28,191 nt of DNA from CBDCBA01 sp965214125 (GCA_965214125.1 CBDCBA010000018.1:1-28191), one strand, 5' to 3'. Shown: positions 7,576 to 15,398, counted from the stretch's first letter. Made by a program: numbers and translations. Notes: a model not told the origin generated them from the letters alone.

Positions 7576-10545
7576 ATGGCCACGCAAACCACCGATACCA
7601 GCGAAGGCGGCCTGGAGGCCCTGATCGTCCGCGACATGACCGAGCGCGGTTACGTCGAGGGCGACGCCGCCGACTACGACCGGCAGTTTTGCGTGGACCT
7701 CAAGGAGCTAACGCGGTTTCTCGAAGCGACGCAGCCCGCGACGGCCAAGGCGCTCTCGCTTGGTGCAGGAAGCGACGACAACGCCACTCGGCGGTCATTC
7801 CTCGTGCGGCTGGACAAGGAGATCGAGAAGCGCGGCGTGATCGACGTGCTGCGCAAGGGCGTGGCCCACAACGCCCACAAGGTTGAGCTCTACTACGGCG
7901 CGGCCTCGCCGGACAACGCCAAGGCGACGGCCCTGCACGCGAAGAACCGCTTCGCCGTCACGCGGCAGCTCAAGTACAGCCGGACCGACACGGGGCGGGC
8001 GCTGGACTTGGGCCTGTTCATCAACGGGCTGCCGATTGCAACGTTCGAGCTGAAGAACAACCTGACGAACCAGACGACGGCCGACGCGGTGGCGCAGTAC
8101 CAGCAGACGCGCGATCCGAAAGAGCCTCTGTTTCGGTTGGGGCGATGTGCAGTCCACTTCGCCTTGGACGAGGCCGGAGTGATGATGTGCACGCACCTGC
8201 GGGGCAAGGCCTCGTGGTTCCTGCCGTTCAACAAAGGCCGCAACGGCGGGCCGGGGAACCCGAACAACCCAAACGGACTGCGGACGGCGTACCTGTGGCA
8301 GGACGTGCTGGCGCCGGCGTCGCTGTGTGACATTGTCGAGCATTTTGCTCAGATCGTGGAGGAGAAGGACAAGAAGACCGGCAAGAAAAGCCGCAAGCAG
8401 ATCTTCCCGCGCTACCACCAGCTCGACGCGGTGCGCCGGCTGCTGGCGGATGCGAAGGCGAACGGGGCGGGGAAACGCTACCTGATTCAGCACTCGGCAG
8501 GCAGCGGCAAGAGCAAGACAATCGCGTGGCTGATCCACCAGATGATCGACTTGCGCGGGGGCGACGGGAAGGCGGTGTTCGATCAGATCGTGATGATCAC
8601 GGACCGGGTGATCCTCGACAAGCAGATGTCGGACGAGATTTCGCAGTTCGCCCAGGTCGGCAGCACGGTCGGCCACGCGCGCGGGTCGGAGAAGCTGTCA
8701 AGCCTGATTGACTCGGGGAAGAAGGTGATCGTCGCGACGGTGCAGACGTTCCCGTTCGTGCTGAAGAAGCTCGGCGACGAGCACCGCGGGCGGAAGTTCG
8801 CGGTGGTGATTGACGAGGCCCACAGCAGCCAGGGCGGCAAGACCGCGGCGGCACTGAATGAAGCGCTGAGCGATACCGAGGTCGAGGAGGACCCGGAGGA
8901 CGTGGTGAACGCGGCGCTCGAGGCGCGGATGCAGTCGCGGAAGATGATGGAGAACGCGAGCTACTTCGCCTTCACCGCAACGCCCAAGAACAAGACGCTG
9001 GAGATGTTCGGCGAGGCGTACGAGCGCGACGACGGCAATGTCGGGCACAGGCCGTTCCACAGCTACACGATGAAGCAGGCGATCGGCGAGGGGTTCATCC
9101 TCGACGTGCTGAGGAGCTATACGCCGGTCAAGAGCTATTACAAGCTCGTCAAGACGACAGACGAGGACCCGGAATATGACGTGAAGAAGGCGGGCAAGAA
9201 GCTCCGCCGCTACGTCGAGGGGCACGACCACGCGATCCGCCTGAAGGCGGAGATCATGGTCGATCACTTCCACGAGCAGGTGCTGGCAAAGCAGAAGATC
9301 GGCGGCAAGGCGCGGGCGATGGTGGTGTGCGGGAGCATCGAGCGGGCGATCCAGTACTTCCACGCCATTGGCACCTATTTGAAAGAGCGCAAGAGCGGCG
9401 CAAAGGCAATCGTCGCGTTCAGCGGTGAACACCTCGACGCGGCCACGGGACAGAAGGAGACGGAGGCAAGCCTGAACGGCTTTGCGTCATCGAAGATCGC
9501 CGACAATGTGCGCGAGGACCCATACCGGTTCCTTGTGTGCGCCGACAAGTTTCAGACCGGGTACGACGAGCCGCTGTTGCACACGATGTACGTGGACAAG
9601 CCGCTGAGCGGGATCAAGGCGGTTCAGACGCTGTCACGGCTGAACCGGGCGCACCCGCAGAAGCACGACGTGTTTGTTCTCGACTTCCAGAACGATGCCG
9701 AGACGATTCAGCTGAGCTTCGACGACTACTACCGCACGACGATCCTGAGCGAAGAGACCGACCCGAACAAGCTGCATGACTTGCAGGGCGACCTCGACGC
9801 GAGCGGCGTGTACGGGCCGGAGCACATCGACGCCGTGGTGTCGAAGTTCCTGGCAGGGGAGGACCGCGAGGCGTTCGAAGATGTGCTGGAAGCGTGCCGG
9901 GACATCTACAACGACGAGTTGGATGAGGACGGGCAGGTGAAGTTCAAGGGGGACGCCAAGTCGTTCGTGCGGACATACGAGTTCCTGGCGAGCGTGCTGC
10001 CCTACACGAACGTTGAGTGGGAGAAGCGATCGATTTTCCTGAACCTGCTGATCCCGAAGCTGCCATCGCCGAAGGAGGAGGACCTGTCCAAGGGCATCCT
10101 CGACGCGATCGACATGGACAGCTACCGGGCGGAGAAAAAGACGGCGCTGTCGGTGGAACTAACCGACGAGGACGCCGAAATCGGTGCGGTACCGGTGGCG
10201 CAGGGCGGCAGCAAGCCTGAGCCGGAGCTCGACCGGCTGAGCGCGATCCTCTCGAACTTCAACGAGCAGTTCGGCACGCTTTTCGAGGATGGCGACCGCA
10301 TCCTGCGTCAGTTACAGGAGGACGTCCGCCCGGCCGTGCAGGCGGACAAGGCCTACCAGAACGCCTTGGAGAACACGCCCGCGGCGGCACGACGCGAGGG
10401 GGAGAACGCGGTGCTCAAGCAAGTGCTGGCGAGCCTGAAGGACGGCAACGCGTTCTACCAGCAGTACACGGAGAACGCGGCGTTCAAGCGTTGGGTGGAC
10501 GACTACGCGCTCCGACCTGAAGCCGGCGCAGCTTCGAGTATCTGA
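7576..10545 (+). CDS. hsdR: Type I restriction enzyme subunit HsdR
   Basis: 989-residue motor and nuclease subunit that translocates and cleaves unmodified DNA. The N-terminal PD-(D/E)XK-type nuclease shows Asp144 (RALDLGLFING), the ExK motif ATFELKN (Glu158, Lys160) and Gln174 in AVAQYQQ. The SF2 helicase motor follows: Walker A SAGSGKSKT (307-315), DEAH box VIDEAHSSQ (411-419), motif III FTATP (466-470), and the late motifs QTGYDEPLLHTMYVDKPL and QTLSRLNR. The remaining 250 or so residues are helical and should dock on HsdM/HsdS. Length and motif set are normal and nothing looks broken. It starts directly after the hsdS stop with a strong ribosome binding site, so the two subunits are probably co-translated. 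The GC content is high, like that of hsdM. Confidence 0.95.
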   Translation: MATQTTDTSEGGLEALIVRDMTERGYVEGDAADYDRQFCVDLKELTRFLEATQPATAKALSLGAGSDDNATRRSFLVRLDKEIEKRGVIDVLRKGVAHNAHKVELYYGAASPDNAKATALHAKNRFAVTRQLKYSRTDTGRALDLGLFINGLPIATFELKNNLTNQTTADAVAQYQQTRDPKEPLFRLGRCAVHFALDEAGVMMCTHLRGKASWFLPFNKGRNGGPGNPNNPNGLRTAYLWQDVLAPASLCDIVEHFAQIVEEKDKKTGKKSRKQIFPRYHQLDAVRRLLADAKANGAGKRYLIQHSAGSGKSKTIAWLIHQMIDLRGGDGKAVFDQIVMITDRVILDKQMSDEISQFAQVGSTVGHARGSEKLSSLIDSGKKVIVATVQTFPFVLKKLGDEHRGRKFAVVIDEAHSSQGGKTAAALNEALSDTEVEEDPEDVVNAALEARMQSRKMMENASYFAFTATPKNKTLEMFGEAYERDDGNVGHRPFHSYTMKQAIGEGFILDVLRSYTPVKSYYKLVKTTDEDPEYDVKKAGKKLRRYVEGHDHAIRLKAEIMVDHFHEQVLAKQKIGGKARAMVVCGSIERAIQYFHAIGTYLKERKSGAKAIVAFSGEHLDAATGQKETEASLNGFASSKIADNVREDPYRFLVCADKFQTGYDEPLLHTMYVDKPLSGIKAVQTLSRLNRAHPQKHDVFVLDFQNDAETIQLSFDDYYRTTILSEETDPNKLHDLQGDLDASGVYGPEHIDAVVSKFLAGEDREAFEDVLEACRDIYNDELDEDGQVKFKGDAKSFVRTYEFLASVLPYTNVEWEKRSIFLNLLIPKLPSPKEEDLSKGILDAIDMDSYRAEKKTALSVELTDEDAEIGAVPVAQGGSKPEPELDRLSAILSNFNEQFGTLFEDGDRILRQLQEDVRPAVQADKAYQNALENTPAAARREGENAVLKQVLASLKDGNAFYQQYTENAAFKRWVDDYALRPEAGAASSI

Positions 10546-10608
10546 AGCGTATTGCAGACCCGCAGTCGGCAGACAAATTAGTCGCCATGGCGGAGCGCTG
10601 GTCAGATG

Positions 10609-10836
10609 CTACCACCAATGAGCGGGATCGACCACCATCTGGTAGACGACGCCGACCTCCTCGCGCTTGTGGTACGTGTCGCTGCCGATGACGTACCCGG
10701 CGAAGCCCCCGCCGACCGCCTCGGTCACGAACGTTTCGCCGCGTTCGACCTTCCCCTCGAGGGTCGCCTGGTGGAAGAATCCGAGGGCGTTGTTGTTGGC
10801 CTTCTGGAACGGATCGACCCACCACAATCTCCTCAC
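10609..10836 (-). pseudogene. Truncated GNAT-type acetyltransferase fragment
   Basis: A 75-residue frame that reads like the middle of a GNAT N-acetyltransferase: GKVERGETFVTEAVGGGFAGYVIGSDTYHKREEVGVVYQMVVDP. The beta4-to-beta5 pattern ending in VVDP is where the acetyl-CoA-binding motif (R/QxxGxG/A) should begin. Instead the frame reads AHWW and then stops at 10609-10611. The acetyl-CoA site is therefore missing and the fragment should be inactive. It lies between hsdR and the second modification gene and probably marks a deletion or insertion junction. Confidence 0.5.
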
Positions 10837-10866
10837 TACACATCATGTTGTGGCACGACCTGTCAG

Positions 10867-12516
10867 TCACACGGAAGCATCTCCGAATAGAAGGGGCTGT
10901 TCCTTGACAGATTCGCGAATTCGGGACTCGACGAATCCCCGGACTCGCTCGACACCTACACGAACATACTTGGGGTTACGCTCAACCATTGTGCTCCTCA
11001 GACCAAATTTCAAGGCTGAAAGACCGGAAGTCATGCTTCCAGCGAACGGGTCGATGACGCTACTGCCTTCAGGTAATTGCGAGAATAGAAGGTCGGGAAT
11101 TGCAACCGGAAATGGAGCCGTGTGACCGAGAGTGTTTCGGCCGCCGACTATCTTCATAACCGGTTTTTCTGATAAAAAAGGAGGAAATGAGACCGGGTGC
11201 AGTGTCGCCCCCGGCTTTTGAAAGATTAGGATGTGCTCCCATGTGTTGTGTGGCCTCTGATAAAACGGGGACCGATTGCCGTTGTTGAAGTTCCGCTTGC
11301 CCTCAATGTGCCCCTTGAACCACGGCACCGCCCCCTCGAAGGAGAATCCAACGTGTTCGAAAACGGCCGATAAATGTGCACTCAACGTTAGTCGCCGCTT
11401 ACCCATTGCCGAAAAAGCTATCGTTCGGTCGTTGTCATAATAGTCGAAGACGTTGAAAAGGTAGAACGCTCCAGGCTTGAGAACTTGAAACATAGCTTCT
11501 GCAGAAACTTGCATGTCGTGCAGGTACGTATAGAAATTCGCCCACTGGCTGTACTCGCGTGCGTTGTAGTAGGGCGGTGACGTCACCGCACCGTCAAACG
11601 AGGACTCGGGAAGGCGATATGAGAGGTCGCGGCAATCACCGCATATGATTTCAACCTTGTCAAGAGACTCCCGGGTGAAACTCGCTCCTACAGGTCGAGT
11701 GGACTTTGAAGTGAGAAAGCGCCGAAAACAGGCAAAGTCGCGAAAACTCCTCGCCAAGCGTCTGGCGTCATCGTTCGCCTCAATTTTGGCGTATCGAACT
11801 AGGCGTTTGTTTATCGTCACTTCTCGAGGGGAATCATCCGTGTCCACGATTACCGTCTCCCCCGACATCGTGTAGTGTCGAATAAGCATCGAAAGGGCGT
11901 CTGCCCGTTGGCGGTTGCGAACAAAGTCAAGACGCCAGTCGGAGATGCTCTGTTGTGGTATCTGGTCAGCAGCGTTCTCGATTGCATTCTGCCTTATGAT
12001 ACTCGGTGCTGCAAATCGGTTCCCGCGGTTAAAGAGACTCCGGTTCGGGCAAAAATCGTTATCGCATTCCCAACTCCGTACTCCAAGAGTCGGATAGGAG
12101 TTTCCTTTTACGTCTAGGGAACGACATGCGGGGCAAGGGATCCTGTCCGTGTCTGCCTCATTCTTCTCAAAGATCAGGTACAGCGTCTGACTTCTCTGAG
12201 TGCTCGCCGCTGCTTTGTCTGTAGTAGAGTTATCGATGACAAAGCAGTCTCGATAGTAAAGACCAACGTTGGCTTCTTCAAAACATGCGGCCGCCTCGTC
12301 GATCGAGGAGACTGCTTCTAAAGTCTCCTTTGCTACGACTTTCGGGCGAAAGAAACCGTCGTTGAGCTTCACTCTGTTGAACTTCTCAGCGAATAGCATT
12401 GCGGAACTAGCGCTCTGCCACTGTCTCTTGCGTGACGTCAACGAACCATCTATCTTAACAACGAGAAAAGAGTGGTTTGAGAGGCGCCTCGCTGCCGAAT
12501 GAATTTTCGCCATCAA
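10867..12516 (-). CDS. Beta-class DNA methyltransferase (SPPY type), C-terminal part of an amber-split frame
   Basis: SAM-dependent DNA methyltransferase of about 549 residues, counted from TTG 12516 (ATG is the next codon). The catalytic motif TSPPYY (312-317) precedes the SAM-binding motif DPFAGSMTSG (489-498), the beta-class order. SPPY favours N4-cytosine, though adenine-N6 is possible. The conserved HTAPFPVAIPDLLF (465-478) precedes motif I. A four-cysteine zinc-ribbon-like element CPAC...C...C (Cys128, 131, 151, 156) lies in the N-terminal half. The start is weak: no good Shine-Dalgarno, and the same frame stays open for 30 further codons upstream to TAG 12607-12609, beyond which another frame of 219 codons continues. 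The gene is noticeably AT-richer than its neighbours, a sign of separate acquisition. It is probably the modification partner of the divergent HNH gene. Confidence 0.85.
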   Translation of the reverse strand: MMAKIHSAARRLSNHSFLVVKIDGSLTSRKRQWQSASSAMLFAEKFNRVKLNDGFFRPKVVAKETLEAVSSIDEAAACFEEANVGLYYRDCFVIDNSTTDKAAASTQRSQTLYLIFEKNEADTDRIPCPACRSLDVKGNSYPTLGVRSWECDNDFCPNRSLFNRGNRFAAPSIIRQNAIENAADQIPQQSISDWRLDFVRNRQRADALSMLIRHYTMSGETVIVDTDDSPREVTINKRLVRYAKIEANDDARRLARSFRDFACFRRFLTSKSTRPVGASFTRESLDKVEIICGDCRDLSYRLPESSFDGAVTSPPYYNAREYSQWANFYTYLHDMQVSAEAMFQVLKPGAFYLFNVFDYYDNDRTIAFSAMGKRRLTLSAHLSAVFEHVGFSFEGAVPWFKGHIEGKRNFNNGNRSPFYQRPHNTWEHILIFQKPGATLHPVSFPPFLSEKPVMKIVGGRNTLGHTAPFPVAIPDLLFSQLPEGSSVIDPFAGSMTSGLSALKFGLRSTMVERNPKYVRVGVERVRGFVESRIRESVKEQPLLFGDASV

Positions 12517-12606
12517 TTCTTCGTGGTTTTTGTCGCCGTGCTGTACCTGACGAAGTCCGTCAAGTAGAACGAGCGTTGTCTCTCGCCGAAACGAGTCTGG
12601 GTGATA

Positions 12607-13236
12607 CTATTTCGCATGATCGAAGTAATCAGGAAAGTAGATTCGGCCAGCATCCTTGTTGAAATACTGATCGGCTAGCCTCGGCACGCAGCAGGCATGG
12701 ATCCAGGAGCAAAACGTTGAGCGAACCATTGCGCCGCGAAGCTCGTGCGTGACATCCTTCCTAGCATCAGAACGGCGGACGCAGGGTCGATGGTACTGCT
12801 TTCGAAACTCGACAACTGGATCGATGTTGGGTGCCTGCGCGAGAATCTTGTCTGCTTGGAGGTCATTGCCTTCGAGCCATGAGCGAAGCGCTACGGCGTC
12901 TGAGCCCTCTGTCGCTCTGGCGAGTCGCTGCTTCTCGATCTGGTTCGGGTACACCCCCTGCGCTGCAGCTTCATCCAATACCAGGCGGACTATCGGCTTC
13001 GAGAGACCAAGCTTCCGGAAGGCAACACGTCGCAGTGCATCATGCCGTTGCGTCTCCTGCGACAGCCACTCGCTTCCTGCACATTCCAGTAGCCGCGCTC
13101 CTTGCTCGGCAACCTGGCGCGGCAGGCTCGGGCGGACACCTAGGATTGTGCGAAATTCTTCTTCGAGCTCTTCGAAAGAGGCTCTGGGGAGTCCGCAAGG
13201 CGAATTATGCGCTTTTGGCATATTCAATCGTCGCAT
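12607..13236 (-). CDS. N-terminal part of the amber-split methyltransferase frame, or separate unknown protein
   Basis: About 209 residues if started at ATG 13236; ATG 13266 and ATG 13221 are also in frame. It is helical and shows no restriction-nuclease motif that I can identify. It ends at TAG 12607-12609 after YFPDYFDHAK, and the identical frame then runs on through YHPDSFRRETTLVLLDGL, without a start codon, into the methyltransferase. The text on both sides of the TAG reads as one protein. The simplest reading is a single ancestral gene of about 800 codons (10867-13236) interrupted by a nonsense mutation. The alternative is two adjacent genes that happen to share a frame. I do not recognise a function for this part on its own. 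Confidence 0.6.
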   Translation of the reverse strand: MRRLNMPKAHNSPCGLPRASFEELEEEFRTILGVRPSLPRQVAEQGARLLECAGSEWLSQETQRHDALRRVAFRKLGLSKPIVRLVLDEAAAQGVYPNQIEKQRLARATEGSDAVALRSWLEGNDLQADKILAQAPNIDPVVEFRKQYHRPCVRRSDARKDVTHELRGAMVRSTFCSWIHACCVPRLADQYFNKDAGRIYFPDYFDHAK

Positions 13237-13249
13237 TGAAAGTGCGTGG

Positions 13250-14119
13250 ATGTCAAACCCAACCATTCACTCGGTAGAGTACCAGCGGCTCGTGGCGATC
13301 CTCAAGGACGCTAGGAAGCAGCGAGGCCTAACGCAAGGCGAACTCGCCGCGAAGATCGGAGGGGGCCAAGCCTTGGTCAGCAGGTATGAGTCGGCCGAGC
13401 GGCGGCTTGACGTTGTTGAGCTTCGAGAGGTCTGCCGAGCGCTCGATCTCGACTTCGTGCGCCTCGTCAATCAGTGGGAGAATGCGATTGCCGAAGGCGG
13501 GCGAACTGCCGCGGGAGATGAAGTCAAGGTCCTCGGCGATGTCCCTGTCGAGGATGCCGACTGGGACGCTCGCCATTGGAAGGATCTCCTTGAGTCGCTT
13601 ATTGAGACCGGGCTCGTCACCTATAAGGAGGTTGCCGCGTTGCTCCTTGGGCACCTTTACCCCTCGCAGGTCGGGACTTCGATCGCGTCAAAGAAGAGTT
13701 TTCAGGCCCACTATCCGAGCAGGAAGTGCTGGGAGGCGGTGCGAACATGGCACTTCGCGCAGAGTGGTCAATGCCTTGACTGCGGTACCCGCTTGGAATT
13801 GCAGGCCGATCACGTCGAACCTCTGCAACACCACGGTTTCGCCGCTGATCGGCTTGATAACATGACGCTTCGCTGCAGGCGCTGCAACGTTGTTCGTCGC
13901 CCGTCGCACAAGCAAGGCGGTCTCACCTTTTTGACGGCTGAGGCGGCCCTGATGTGGTTGCTTCTGACTAAGCGACCGCGGACCTACCAAGAGTTCAACA
14001 AAATTTGTCGCGCTTACGGGATGACGATGGCTGCGATCCGGTTCCAAGAGGCTTGGGCGATGGCACATTGGCTCCAGCGAGACGGCCTGTACGAGATCGA
14101 CCCGTCATCGAAGTACTAG
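13250..14119 (+). CDS. XRE-type HTH fused to HNH nuclease
   Basis: 289 residues from ATG 13250. The N-terminal XRE/Cro-like helix-turn-helix covers about residues 10-70 (ARKQRGLTQGELAAKIGGGQALVSRYESAERR). A linker follows, then a helical segment (about 105-170). An HNH domain covers 170-220, with CxxC at 175/178, ADHVEP (Asp187, His188), Asn204 and a second CxxC at 209/212. The zinc ligands and the catalytic His/Asn are all present, so nuclease activity is plausible. Next to a divergent DNA methyltransferase this is the likely restriction partner, and the HTH may autoregulate as R-M controller proteins do. Upstream in-frame codons back to 12749 are only the opposite strand of the neighbouring gene and were excluded. 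The stop lies against the integrase remnant. Confidence 0.82.
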   Translation: MSNPTIHSVEYQRLVAILKDARKQRGLTQGELAAKIGGGQALVSRYESAERRLDVVELREVCRALDLDFVRLVNQWENAIAEGGRTAAGDEVKVLGDVPVEDADWDARHWKDLLESLIETGLVTYKEVAALLLGHLYPSQVGTSIASKKSFQAHYPSRKCWEAVRTWHFAQSGQCLDCGTRLELQADHVEPLQHHGFAADRLDNMTLRCRRCNVVRRPSHKQGGLTFLTAEAALMWLLLTKRPRTYQEFNKICRAYGMTMAAIRFQEAWAMAHWLQRDGLYEIDPSSKY

Positions 14120-14120
14120 C

Positions 14121-14693
14121 TCACTGCCACATCTGCTCGTGGATGACGTCGGCGAGTTTCGGTGGCAACACCATCGGCCGGGCACGCCTGCCTTGTAGCG
14201 GGAGCGGTCGATGTACAGGCTGCCCTCATCCTCGACAAAGTGGTCAAACCGTAGCGTGACGATCTCGTTCTGTGTGTGACCACACCAGAAGGTGAGGCCG
14301 ACGCAGGTTCGGATGAACGGAAGGTGAGCAAGCCGCCAGACAACCTGCATCTCCGGCAGGCTCAGGCACTTTGGCCTCTTCTTGACCCGCTCGCGCTCGC
14401 TTTGAGACTGCAGCTTCTTGATCGTGTAGCCGCTGAAGGCCTCCTCCCACATTGGGAGCGGGGTCCATCGTTCCCATTGCGCCGCGAGCTTAGGCACGCG
14501 TCGCCTGCGCCAACGTTCGGATCGACACAGCGGCCAAAGGTTTACCGGTGTCTTTCGAACTAAGCTTGCTGATAGCGAAAAGCCACTCGTCGAGTTCCTT
14601 GCGACGAAGCTGATCAAGCGGCATGTCTTCCATCGCATCACAGGTCCGAGGGATGCGGTCGAGCAGATTGCAGATGTTCTCGATGTGTCCCAC
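14121..14693 (-). pseudogene. Decayed tyrosine recombinase (integrase)
   Basis: The N-terminal core-binding part starts near GTG 14693 (HIENICNLLDRIPRTCDAME) and stops after TLAQATRA at 14490. The coding signal resumes in another frame with KLAAQWERWTPLPMWEEAF and runs into the start of the catalytic domain (LPFIRTCVGLTFWCGHTQNE). After YIDRSRYKAGVPGRW a further frameshift near 14180 leads to LPPKLADVIHEQMWQ and a stop at 14121-14123. The first catalytic Arg (TGLRxxE in the family) is replaced (CGHTQNE), and the H-x-x-R and Tyr boxes are absent. It is dead. Its position, downstream of the tRNA-Arg 3' end, is typical of integrative elements. Confidence 0.8.
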
Positions 14694-14708
14694 GTCGGCG
14701 CGGAGGGT

Positions 14709-15098
14709 TTAATGGATGTGGCTCATCACCTCGTCGATCGTCGGGTAAAGCCACCGTCGGCGGGTTGTTGCTGGCGATGGCGAAGTGAGTCAGGTCGGCG
14801 TTGACTTCGACGCCTCCGGTGCGGAGGTGAATCGATGGTCATTCCAGCGCACGTCGACGGCGTCGTCGCGAGTCAGAAACTCCTTCGTCGGCGGGGCCGA
14901 GGAAGGAGCGGGCTCTGGCCGCGGTGTTGGTTGTGGGGGCGTGACTGCTGTAGACCAACGAGGCTTGCCTTCGATGAGCTCTTTGACTTTCTCGAAATCT
15001 TCCTCTGTCAGCCGATCGCCGCCGGCAAGCTTTACGAACGTGAAGTTGGCCTCCAGCGCTTCGGCCATCGCCCGCGCTCTCGACTCCGCGGCGGGCAT
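14709..15098 (-). pseudogene. Frameshifted small hypothetical gene upstream of the integrase
   Basis: The first segment, from ATG 15098, is an acidic helical domain (MPAAESRARAMAEALEANF ... GDRLTEEDFEKVKELIEGK), followed by a Pro/Ala-rich linker and TKEFLTRDDAVDVRWNDH. A frameshift near 14820 continues as GGVEVNADLTHFAIASNNPP, and another near 14750 leads to YPTIDEVMSHIH and stop TAA 14709-14711. Joined, it gives a protein of about 130 residues. The stop lies 16 nt before the integrase GTG, so the two were probably one transcription unit. I do not recognise the family. Confidence 0.5.
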
Positions 15099-15194
15099 AA
15101 CACCTTCGCATTATGGGCAGAATTTTTCACTGGTTACCACGGAGCGTGTGCGAATGTCGCGTGGACAAACAGCCGGCAGTTGGATTAGACTTGA

Positions 15195-15212
15195 ATCACT
15201 TCGAAAAGTGAT
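15195..15212. repeat. Perfect inverted repeat (7-bp stem, CGAA loop)
   Basis: ATCACTT and AAGTGAT around CGAA. It is enclosed by outer arms TTAGA (15185-15189) and TCTAA (15221-15225), and AGTGATC is repeated directly (AGTGATCCCAGTGATC). There is no T-run, so it is not a standard terminator. It lies 91 nt beyond the tRNA-Arg 3' end and may be a leftover recombination or attachment structure. Confidence 0.6.
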
Positions 15213-15260
15213 CCCAGTGATCTAACTTCCGGCCGCGATTGGCGTCGGGAGGCGATCGCG

Positions 15261-15281
15261 CCCTGACGCGGATCGTCAGGG
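15261..15281 (-). repeat. Perfect 8-bp stem hairpin just after tRNA-Arg
   Basis: CCCTGACG (15261-15268) and CGTCAGGG (15274-15281) around a 5-nt loop, 21 nt past the tRNA 3' end in the direction of transcription. It could be a processing or termination signal for the tRNA transcript, although no U-tract follows. Confidence 0.6.
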
Positions 15282-15302
15282 CTGGCAACGGTTGAGAAGA
15301 AG

Positions 15303-15376
15303 TACGCCCGGAGGGGCTCGAACCCCCAACCTTCGGTTCCGAAGACCGACGCTCTATCCAATTGAGCTACGGGCGC
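15303..15376 (-). tRNA. tRNA-Arg (anticodon TCG)
   Basis: 74 nt folding into a full cloverleaf. The acceptor is GCGCCCG/CGGGCGT with a G-T pair at 1-72, the D-arm GCTC/GAGC, the anticodon stem TCGGT/ACCGA with loop CTTCGGA (anticodon TCG at 15340-15342, reading CGA), and the T-arm has loop TTCGAGC. The discriminator base is A and CCA is not encoded. The gene stands alone. The decayed integrase lies beyond its 3' end, so it is the probable insertion target of the island. As far as one can see the gene itself is intact. Confidence 0.95.
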
Positions 15377-15386
15377 GTCCGCCGAT

Positions 15387-15392
15387 AGTATA
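15387..15392 (-). promoter_or_regulatory. Possible -10 box of tRNA-Arg
   Basis: TATACT on the minus strand, 10 nt upstream of the tRNA 5' end. I see no good -35 hexamer at 16-18 nt, so only the -10 element is proposed. Confidence 0.3.
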
Positions 15393-15398
15393 GCCGCC

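Noticed and set aside
12749..13249. N-terminal extension of the HTH-HNH gene to 12749
   Set aside because: The extra 167 codons lie antisense to the neighbouring leftward frame and are Arg/Ser-rich. The HTH domain begins normally just after ATG 13250.
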